DNA of 64,000 nt from Pseudomonas gingeri (GTDB lineage: Bacteria > Pseudomonadota > Gammaproteobacteria > Pseudomonadales > Pseudomonadaceae), in assembly GCF_013386115.1 (NCBI RefSeq), contig NZ_JACAOR010000009.1, positions 40,745 to 104,744 on the forward strand, written 5' to 3'. A program made the position numbers and the translations under genes. The notes beneath the pieces were generated by a model. The model worked only from the letters and a program-made list of their open reading frames with translations. It searched no databases and was not told the DNA's origin. Numbering within the stretch: the stretch's first letter is position 1; each line of letters starts with the position of its first letter. This document shows, piece after piece, positions 39,107-46,410 of this stretch.

Positions 39107-40366
39107 ATGTGCGCCCAAGCCACGCGGCTTTCAGACATGAAAGTCAAAGCAGCCAAGCCTAAAGAAAAGGACTACACGCTCACGGATGGCAACGGCCTTC
39201 AAATGCGAGTGAGAATCAATGGCTCTAGGCTTTGGAATTTTAACTATATCCATCCCGTGACCAAAAAACGGATCAACATGGGATTGGGTACCTTTCCCGA
39301 AGTCAGCCTGGCCCAAGCGCGAAAACGGACTGTTGAGGCCAGGGAGCTTGTCGCCCAAGGACTAGATCCGAAAGAGCAGCGTGATGTTCAGCGCCTGGTA
39401 GAAAAAGCCGCGACAGAGCACACGTTTCAAAACGTGGCGAAGGCATGGTTCGATCTGAAGAAAGACTCGGTGACTGCTGCCTACGCTGAAGATATCTGGC
39501 GCTCGCTCACTCTCCACATTTTCCCGGACCTAGGCTCAACCCCAATTTCCGCAATCAGAGCCCCTAAGGTCATCAATTTGCTCAGGCCTCTTGAGACCAA
39601 AGGTAGCTTGGAAACCGTTAAACGGCTGACCCAGCGCCTTAACGAGATCATGACTTACGGGGTAAATTACGGGCTCATCCATGCCAACCCCCTTAGCGGG
39701 ATTCGCTCGGTCTTTAAGAAGCCAAAAAAGAAAAATATGGCGACACTGCCTCCCGATGAGCTAAATGAGCTCATGGTGGCAATAGCCAATGCCAGCATCA
39801 AAAGAACAACGCGTTGCCTAATCGAATGGCAGCTCCACACTATGACCCGACCAGCAGAGGCCGCGACCACCCGCTGGGCAGACATCGACTTCGATAAGAA
39901 GATCTGGACGATCCCAGCGGAGCGCATGAAGAAGCGTCGCACACACTTTATCCCGCTTACGGAGCAGGCTCTGGCACTGCTAGAGGCTATCAAGCCTTAC
40001 AGTGGAAACAGGGACTATGTGTTTCCTGCAGACCGGAACCCTCGCACCCACTGCAACAGCCAGACCGCCAACATGGCGCTGAAGCGAATGGGTTTCGAAG
40101 GGCGCCTGGTAAGTCATGGCATGCGCTCAATGGCCAGTACCATTCTCAATGAACATGGCGACTGGGATCCAGAATTGATCGAAGTAGCACTTGCCCACGT
40201 CGACAAAGACGAAGTGCGCAGCGCCTACAACCGAGCAGATTACATTGAGCGCAGACGGCCCATGATGAACTGGTGGAGCGACCACATTCAACAAGCTGCC
40301 ACTGGTAGCCTGTCCGTCTCGGCATTTCAAACAACCCGAGGTTTGAAAGTTGTATCGATACGCTAG
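39107..40366 (+). CDS. P4-type tyrosine integrase
   Basis: Site-specific recombinase that would insert and excise the island at ssrA. The 419 residues have an N-terminal arm-binding DUF4102 domain (LTDGNGLQMRV, about 20-100), a SAM-like core-binding domain and the catalytic domain with the tetrad: Arg in MTRPAEAATTRW, HGMR, His in LAHVD and Tyr in RSAYNRADY. It points away from ssrA, with its start 184 bases after it. ATG 39107 was chosen over a TTG four codons earlier. All catalytic residues appear present, so it may be active. Confidence 0.95.
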   Translation: MCAQATRLSDMKVKAAKPKEKDYTLTDGNGLQMRVRINGSRLWNFNYIHPVTKKRINMGLGTFPEVSLAQARKRTVEARELVAQGLDPKEQRDVQRLVEKAATEHTFQNVAKAWFDLKKDSVTAAYAEDIWRSLTLHIFPDLGSTPISAIRAPKVINLLRPLETKGSLETVKRLTQRLNEIMTYGVNYGLIHANPLSGIRSVFKKPKKKNMATLPPDELNELMVAIANASIKRTTRCLIEWQLHTMTRPAEAATTRWADIDFDKKIWTIPAERMKKRRTHFIPLTEQALALLEAIKPYSGNRDYVFPADRNPRTHCNSQTANMALKRMGFEGRLVSHGMRSMASTILNEHGDWDPELIEVALAHVDKDEVRSAYNRADYIERRRPMMNWWSDHIQQAATGSLSVSAFQTTRGLKVVSIR

Positions 40367-40404
40367 CCAATCAATATTTAGTATTAGCCGTAACGGGGCG
40401 TTTT

Positions 40405-40420
40405 CGACCGGTAGCGGTCG
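40405..40420. other. Short palindromic hairpin between int and the kinase gene
   Basis: CGACCG (40405-40410), GTAG, CGGTCG (40415-40420). It lies between the convergent integrase and kinase genes. No proper T tract follows, though TTTT precedes it on the plus strand. Confidence 0.4.
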
Positions 40421-40471
40421 GCAGAAAATGGCAATAAGCATTCGCTAGCCAAGTTAAGCTGAAGGCTGGGT

Positions 40472-42145
40472 CTATTTTACGCAGGCTCGTAATAAGCCAA
40501 GCCCCATAATTATAATGAACAACCAGCCAACCCAATCTATTCCTGAAGATCGTTTTGGAGTACTTACTGGCCTCGGCGCAGGAGAGCTTTGCCATTGAGT
40601 AGACGCTTGAGGAGCGCTTGTCGTCTGACGAGCAGCCTGAGACGCCTGAGCTTGCATCTTTTCAAGTAGTTGCTGGTTCGAGCTTTTCGGGGGGGGCACA
40701 TTCGGAGGCGCGGTCTGAATAGGAGTAACTGAAGCAACCCGCCCCTTCCCCATACTCGAAAGTACGTCAGCGTTTCGACTCGGGGTGGAATTGACCACGG
40801 GCGAAAGGCCAAAGCTACGAAGTCGGAATTGCGCTTCCTGCTCCGGCAACTGTTGTATCTGACCAGATGCTGTAATCGTTAGTGAAAGGTGCGTGTAACT
40901 AACCGCTTTGGCCTGTCCTTTGTAAGGAGGATCAACCAACCCTGTTACTGACAGCCAGCGTCCCACCCAGGATTTATCGGGTACATTCGATCCGATTGCT
41001 TTCATCCCGTCAGACCAAATGGCTAGCTTGACAGCTTGCCCACGCCAGTCAGAAAAGTTCACAAAAACATACGGTTTTTTATTAGCTCCCCACCCAGTTC
41101 GAACAGAGTGAATCTGTCCAATAAGTTCGATGCGGCTGCCTACCTGGGCAAGCACCTGAGCATATTTTGTTGCGTCGCAGACTAGGTAAGCACCTTGATA
41201 TCCAACCGCGGATGGAGTGGCCTTTTGCTGGAATGTAATCGCCCCGCCGACGACTCCTTTGTCCTGAAGAAAATCCGCAAGCGTCGGAACGTTTTGAAAT
41301 TCTCCTACGACCACTCTAGCGAGATTTTTAGCGTGACTTGCCACGCTAGGAAGCTTTAGAACCTCACCAAAAATGATTGAAGAGCCAGGATCAAGAAAGT
41401 CATTTCGCCGAAACACTACAGCGCTAGGTTCTGAACGAGATACACCCCACAGCGAAGGGGAAACTGCAAGGGCCTGAAGGGCAACATCCAACGTGAGGAA
41501 CGAGAAGCGGTCGAGCTTCTGATTGAAATCTTTAGCCGTTCGCTTTGGATGCTGAAAGTTGACTTGCCCCAATTCGGTAGCAGCAGCCCCCTGAAACCCT
41601 TCTACGAACATTCCGTCGTAGTCAATTAGCTGCACGGTGCCGCCGTCTGCGCTAACCATGACGTTTTCGGGCTGGATGTCACCATGAGCGATCTGGTTCT
41701 GCTCAAGAAACCCAGCCAGCTTGGCGAGAGCTTGTCGTAAACGTTGGAGTGCTTGAGTGTTTTGATGCTCGCCTTCTAGGAACTCAGCCAGAGTACGCCC
41801 TTGCGCCCATGCCATCTTGACTATGGGATACGTCGATCCTTGTATGCGAATTCCATTCGGGATGAAATCGAAGGGCAAAAAATAAGGACTGGCCAATTGC
41901 TTGATTCGCGCGGAGATCGCTTTATAGCGCTGCTCCAGCTCTCTTGACTCCTTGTGGAAACAACGAAGTGCAAACCTCTTGCCCGCTAAATCCACGATAT
42001 AAGTCAACGCAAATCCGCCGCACAAAGCCAAGGGCAGACCCAATCCGGAGGTTTTCAATCGGCCATGTTTCAACTCAGCGTCTTGCAGTACTAACTGCGG
42101 GGACTGCAAGGCCTCGTTGTATTGTTCTAAGGTTGGGTATGCCAT
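40472..42145 (-). CDS. Membrane-anchored protein kinase of a TerY-P-type triad
   Basis: 557 residues. Kinase-like domain at about 35-270: catalytic loop HGDIQPENV (154-162) and metal loop DYDG (175-178) keep the Asp, Asn and Asp needed for catalysis, but the beta-3 lysine position reads ALRCF, with Arg61. A middle region (about 300-430) looks like an all-beta OB-type module (GQIHSVRTGWGANKKPYVFVNF begins near 341). A Pro/Ser/Gln-rich linker leads to a C-terminal membrane helix (about 534-555). It follows the phosphatase by 3 bases. The set kinase, PP2C and vWA matches the TerY-P triad described by comparative genomics; targets unknown. Confidence 0.8.
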   Translation of the reverse strand: MAYPTLEQYNEALQSPQLVLQDAELKHGRLKTSGLGLPLALCGGFALTYIVDLAGKRFALRCFHKESRELEQRYKAISARIKQLASPYFLPFDFIPNGIRIQGSTYPIVKMAWAQGRTLAEFLEGEHQNTQALQRLRQALAKLAGFLEQNQIAHGDIQPENVMVSADGGTVQLIDYDGMFVEGFQGAAATELGQVNFQHPKRTAKDFNQKLDRFSFLTLDVALQALAVSPSLWGVSRSEPSAVVFRRNDFLDPGSSIIFGEVLKLPSVASHAKNLARVVVGEFQNVPTLADFLQDKGVVGGAITFQQKATPSAVGYQGAYLVCDATKYAQVLAQVGSRIELIGQIHSVRTGWGANKKPYVFVNFSDWRGQAVKLAIWSDGMKAIGSNVPDKSWVGRWLSVTGLVDPPYKGQAKAVSYTHLSLTITASGQIQQLPEQEAQFRLRSFGLSPVVNSTPSRNADVLSSMGKGRVASVTPIQTAPPNVPPPKSSNQQLLEKMQAQASQAARQTTSAPQASTQWQSSPAPRPVSTPKRSSGIDWVGWLFIIIMGLGLLRACVK

Positions 42146-42148
42146 GGT

Positions 42149-42886
42149 TTACGTCAAACTGTTGAGAGTAACGATAATCAAGGTGGTGTCATCTCTGCGC
42201 ATTGCACCGGAGGCTCGCTCTTCCTCTACCAGCTCAAGAAAAGCCTGTTGATCCCTGATTCCACTAAGCCGCTCAAAGGCATCCGAATAGCCCTGCTCTT
42301 GACGATGCAGTAGCCAAGCTCCCAGCGCATCGGTCATGCAAAGAAGCAAACATGCTTCCTGCTGGTCGTAACTCCACTCCCTTTGACTCCAAGGCCCTTG
42401 GTCGCCGATAGCCACTTCTGCATTCAGTGCACTGCGAGTAGCTAAGAGAGTTGGCTTCTCTGTGAACTGATCAGCACACACGTAAGGGACGGTTTCAATT
42501 TCACCATTTTCATTGCACCAAGCGACAAGGCTATCGCCTAAGGTCGTCACTGTTACCGTTTTGCGATCATGATCATTCTGTGCAATCACCAACGTGGCGA
42601 AGCTGCCACGCTCGTAAGCAGCTGCTTTAGACCAAGATAAAGTTTGAGGATCGTGAAGCAGCCCATATGCCTGAATACACAAACCAAGCTGTTCGTCCGA
42701 CGGATCAGAGCCTAGAAACTGATCCACCACCAAGTTCGCCCAGCTACTCGCATCGAAGGACTCCGAGGCGCCATCTGATAGCACCACACGCCCCCTATCC
42801 TGAGCAATACGGTAAGCGTCCTCGTTATCATCAGGCGCATCGAGGTGCTTGGCTACCGTCCCGTCAAAGAGGATTCGGAATGTCAT
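42149..42886 (-). CDS. PP2C-family protein phosphatase of a TerY-P-type triad
   Basis: 245 residues with the PP2C metal-site motifs: DNEDA (20-24), SDGASE (37-42), TLGDSLVAW near 116-124, a TDALG motif near residue 179 and RDDTTLIIV near 230. It probably reverses phosphorylation by the kinase that follows 3 bases downstream. The vWA gene ends 2 bases upstream, so the three are one transcript. Confidence 0.83.
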   Translation of the reverse strand: MTFRILFDGTVAKHLDAPDDNEDAYRIAQDRGRVVLSDGASESFDASSWANLVVDQFLGSDPSDEQLGLCIQAYGLLHDPQTLSWSKAAAYERGSFATLVIAQNDHDRKTVTVTTLGDSLVAWCNENGEIETVPYVCADQFTEKPTLLATRSALNAEVAIGDQGPWSQREWSYDQQEACLLLCMTDALGAWLLHRQEQGYSDAFERLSGIRDQQAFLELVEEERASGAMRRDDTTLIIVTLNSLT

Positions 42887-42888
42887 GG

Positions 42889-43722
42889 TCAGCGCAACTG
42901 AGCTGCCCGAGTACCGATATCGAAGAAGTCGACAATTTCGGCGATATCACCGTTAAAAACGAAACCCCGAGATTCCATGGTTGCGTTAATACCCTTCTCT
43001 TCTGCAACTTTATGAAGATGAATAGGCAGGGGGCTGGACATACGGAACAACAATTTTGCGTAGTTATCGCTCAAGCCCGCGTCAGAGGAAGGAAATTTAA
43101 CCGGATCTCCCCCACTAGTACTCACGTGCAGGTTGAACAACAGAACGTTTCCATCGCTGGTGCTGATTTGTTGGAGTTGCTGAGCAAGCCCCTCGGGATC
43201 CCCATCAGTCGATTCACCATCCGTAACATGCAAAACGGTTGGAGGGTAGCTGTCCGGATGGGCATCACACCATGCAACCAACTGCTCCGCTGCGGTTGTG
43301 ATTGCATTGCACATAGGGGTGCCGCCTCCGGCTTTGGGCTCGAACCACACCGGAAACTTGATGGACTGGTCTACCAAACCGCCTGCTCCGTCATCAACCC
43401 GTTTGACCCGGTCTTCAACGCGCAAAGGGTGAGCTTCAATCTGAGAAATCGGGTTCAAAACCGTCCCCGAAAGCGCCCCCGACAAGCCGTTCTCAGCAAT
43501 AGCACCGGAGTAGCCCAAGACACCAACCTCGAAATAATCACGAGTACCTTCGGACTTTGTGCAGCGGGTAATCAACGTGGCAAAAGTACGATTTAGAACA
43601 TCCGCCACGAACTGAGCTTTCGACTTCCCATTTGTCATGGTGTCTTGCATTGACCCGGACTGGTCAACCAGGAACAGGAATGCAGTAGGACTGGTACGGC
43701 TAATCTCGGCGCTATAGCTCAT
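42889..43722 (-). CDS. vWA-domain protein (TerY-like)
   Basis: 277 residues forming a von Willebrand factor A domain over about 12-215. The MIDAS metal site is intact: DQSGS (20-24) and TDGES near 153-157. TerY proteins of this kind occur with a PP2C phosphatase and a kinase and are thought to act as metal-dependent scaffolds. It opens the triad; GAGGG lies 6-10 bases before the ATG, and a 165-base gap with a 13-bp palindrome separates it from rdrB. Confidence 0.85.
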   Translation of the reverse strand: MSYSAEISRTSPTAFLFLVDQSGSMQDTMTNGKSKAQFVADVLNRTFATLITRCTKSEGTRDYFEVGVLGYSGAIAENGLSGALSGTVLNPISQIEAHPLRVEDRVKRVDDGAGGLVDQSIKFPVWFEPKAGGGTPMCNAITTAAEQLVAWCDAHPDSYPPTVLHVTDGESTDGDPEGLAQQLQQISTSDGNVLLFNLHVSTSGGDPVKFPSSDAGLSDNYAKLLFRMSSPLPIHLHKVAEEKGINATMESRGFVFNGDIAEIVDFFDIGTRAAQLR

Positions 43723-43804
43723 GTAACCCTCATTGGTAATCTACTCTCCAGAATACGATCATATAGCATTTTGAAATCATCCTGGAATCACGAAATTTCT
43801 GAGG

Positions 43805-43817
43805 CTTGGATTCCAAG
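43805..43817. promoter_or_regulatory. Palindrome upstream of the vWA-PP2C-kinase operon
   Basis: CTTGGATTCCAAG is a perfect inverted repeat with a single central base, 83 bases before the vWA start. A TATATG-like -10 lies between it and the gene (about 43760-43765). It may be an operator for this operon. Confidence 0.4.
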
Positions 43818-43887
43818 AGCGACTAATGAATCTTCAGAGCACAATCTGTCGCTGGTAGATTGGTGTCTGAAGCGACGATTCGCCCGC

Positions 43888-46410
43888 TCACGACAGCAAG
43901 GGATGGTGGAAGCGATAAATTCTGCCACGTTCGTTTAATACGCTCAGGCGATGTAACGACTCAGAATCGCTGAGACCGGCTCGCCGAAGTGTGGCGTACA
44001 TTAGATAGAACTCGGTTTCGAGATCGCTCGCGAAGATCCCTGGATCGTCGGAACCGAGGCACACCTTAATGTCCGGATCTCCATCCTCAACGTGGCCGGG
44101 GACCCGCATCCAGCGTAGCGAGTGATGCTCGCCGATATGGTGGTATTGACTGATCCGGACGTTACTAGATGGCAGTGTCTCAATGAGGACTCCCCGATCG
44201 GCAATCTGTTGCATTAGCGCTTGCTGCAGTCGGAGGTAACCTTGGGCATCCATGAAGTCAGCCTCTTTCTCGGTCAGTTCGCCTGCACGTTTGTGAACCC
44301 CTGCATCGTTCAACCACTCCCAGAGCAGTCCCACTGCCTGAGGCTGATTCTGGCACGCTGACCTAACCCGCAAAGTTTCCTCGCGCCAGAGGTCGCTCAG
44401 CGGTTCGTGCGGCGAGTTTTCGTCACCGGTTAGCTGGCGCATCAAGTCAAGGCGACTCAAACCTCGAAGCGCCATCGCGCGTTCGATGTCGAACGCTACC
44501 AGTGAACGCCCGAAAATTTGGTGAGCAACCAACTCCAGTTCGCGATGAAGGCGGTGGACGCAGGCTTGCATCTCTGGCACATCCCGCAGCAACTGCCAAG
44601 CGGCAAGCACACTCAGCAACCACTCACCTCGAGGCAGGGTGATTTTGCCTGGCATACGATCAAGCCACAGGCTTGGGCGGATCCCCATGGCTGTTCCATG
44701 TCCGATACGGTCGCCGTTGCGCAGATCCAGTAGTTCCAGTGCCTCCCACATGGTGGCTATACCCGACAGAAGGTGCCGGAAGTCTTCACCCGCGTGGTAG
44801 GTGCGCCTATCCAAACCGGCTCGACGGCAGACACGGAAGGCAGGGGCGAAAACGTCCGGGGGTGCGTGTAGCTCATTTGCGGCGGCATCGATGCCCCGTA
44901 CCCACGTCCTTAGTCGAGGCCAGCGGGCGAGAACTGAGAGCAACACATTAGTAGTTCGACGTAGCTGCATGTCGAGTGGGTAGTGCCTATATGGGCCGGC
45001 CTTGCCCTTTTCATTAGGCGACCAGTCTAGCTTAATAAAATGTGCGACCAGTGCCAGCCGATGAACGCTTCGATGAGGGAAAGTCGGTCGCTCAAAATAG
45101 CGGTCTAGCTCGCTCAACAAGGCAGAGAGAGAACGGGGTGGTTTGATGGACAATCTGCCAGCAGCAGCATCGTTTAGATAATTGAGGTAGCCGCCCAGGA
45201 TTGCCTGGAACAATCGGCAAGCTTTTAGCGGGTCGACTTTGGGGGCGAAGCGTCCCTCCAGATATCCGACAGTGCTACGTGCTAATCGAGGTCCGTGCAT
45301 GGCGTGAAAGCGCGCTCGAAACTCCCGTTCCGACGGCTCACGAAGCCCCGTCAGAGTAAACTTCTGAAACTGGTCGAACCCATACTGCGCTTCACTCTGA
45401 ACGAGCAATCGATAGTATTGATTCAGCAGCAGCAAGTATGTATGAAACATCCGAGAAAGTTGGACGCTCGGGTGTTGCCGAAGTCTGGCAACGAGAGCTG
45501 CCATCCACGTGAACTCTTCTTCAACATCGGGTTCGTCACGCCACGACGGAGTAGGCACGCTTAACCCTTCAGACCACTCGTCGTTCCCAGCGCTATACAA
45601 ACTTTGACACGACGATGGCAGTAGTGCGTTCGGCGCGAGCTGGCCATTTGTAGAGCCGATGAGCCAAGAACGAAGCCGGCCTGCAGTCTGCAGGTGCTGG
45701 TGAAAGACCTGCGGAGTCAGTTCTGGATTCGTCTGTCCAACTAGCTCGCGAATACGGCCTCCGCTCTTCTCGCGGGTCCAGGCGTTCACGAAATCCCGAG
45801 TTTCCGCGCGTGAGTCGCGGATCGCACGCAGCCAGCAGATCTCGGCATGCGTACTGCCATTCAGATGTAGGTGTGATTCGTGCAAACCTTCCCGCTCAAC
45901 ATAGTCGGCGACCGGAGCCTCCTCTGGTCGAAGCAAGGGCACAACTTGGCGTCTCCACGGGGCTATCTCTCGATTGAATGAGTCGAGCCGCAAACGAAAC
46001 GAACGGTCCGGGTTGCACTCCCCCGCGCGGAGAATTACGTCAGCTGCAGCTTGGATTGGGAGCGAAGAAAGCCTGCTGGCAACGCCTTGCTGCCAGGAGC
46101 CGAATAGATCGCGATGGACACGCAACTCGCCATGCCGCAGGTTCAGGAACTCATCGACCAGGGCCTGGAGCGCATTGATTAGGACGCCATTTTCAGGCTG
46201 CCGCCCTGCCAGGAAGCGCCATGCCGAATCGAACACATGATCCGGAAAGCGTGCAGCCCAAGGCTGGTACGCGAGATAGGCGGGCTCCCGTAACTTAGAC
46301 CATTCCAACTGCTGGGTGAAGGGCGTCTCCCAAGAGAGACGCAGGACCCGGTAGTCCGACAGCAGTAGCGTCGAGAGGAGTGAGCCGATGGAGGCGGCTT
46401 GGGCACTCAT
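43888..46410 (-). CDS. rdrB: RADAR system adenosine deaminase RdrB
   Basis: 840 residues. Metal-dependent adenosine deaminase motifs are spread through the chain as in RdrB: HLHLNG (180-185), HAGED (539-543), RIGHG (568-572), PSSN (747-750) and the metal aspartate in GSDDP (786-790). Large insertions separate the first motif from the rest. In RADAR, RdrB deaminates adenosine nucleotides during phage infection and assembles into a large shell with RdrA. The ATG overlaps the rdrA stop (ATGA), so the pair is translated together. All metal and proton-transfer residues expected for activity are present. Confidence 0.93.
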   Translation of the reverse strand: MSAQAASIGSLLSTLLLSDYRVLRLSWETPFTQQLEWSKLREPAYLAYQPWAARFPDHVFDSAWRFLAGRQPENGVLINALQALVDEFLNLRHGELRVHRDLFGSWQQGVASRLSSLPIQAAADVILRAGECNPDRSFRLRLDSFNREIAPWRRQVVPLLRPEEAPVADYVEREGLHESHLHLNGSTHAEICWLRAIRDSRAETRDFVNAWTREKSGGRIRELVGQTNPELTPQVFHQHLQTAGRLRSWLIGSTNGQLAPNALLPSSCQSLYSAGNDEWSEGLSVPTPSWRDEPDVEEEFTWMAALVARLRQHPSVQLSRMFHTYLLLLNQYYRLLVQSEAQYGFDQFQKFTLTGLREPSEREFRARFHAMHGPRLARSTVGYLEGRFAPKVDPLKACRLFQAILGGYLNYLNDAAAGRLSIKPPRSLSALLSELDRYFERPTFPHRSVHRLALVAHFIKLDWSPNEKGKAGPYRHYPLDMQLRRTTNVLLSVLARWPRLRTWVRGIDAAANELHAPPDVFAPAFRVCRRAGLDRRTYHAGEDFRHLLSGIATMWEALELLDLRNGDRIGHGTAMGIRPSLWLDRMPGKITLPRGEWLLSVLAAWQLLRDVPEMQACVHRLHRELELVAHQIFGRSLVAFDIERAMALRGLSRLDLMRQLTGDENSPHEPLSDLWREETLRVRSACQNQPQAVGLLWEWLNDAGVHKRAGELTEKEADFMDAQGYLRLQQALMQQIADRGVLIETLPSSNVRISQYHHIGEHHSLRWMRVPGHVEDGDPDIKVCLGSDDPGIFASDLETEFYLMYATLRRAGLSDSESLHRLSVLNERGRIYRFHHPLLS

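Noticed and set aside
40405..40420. Hairpin near the integrase considered as an integron attC or attachment site
   Set aside because: The integrase is P4-type with ssrA as target, no integron cassette pattern is present, and the palindrome is short.
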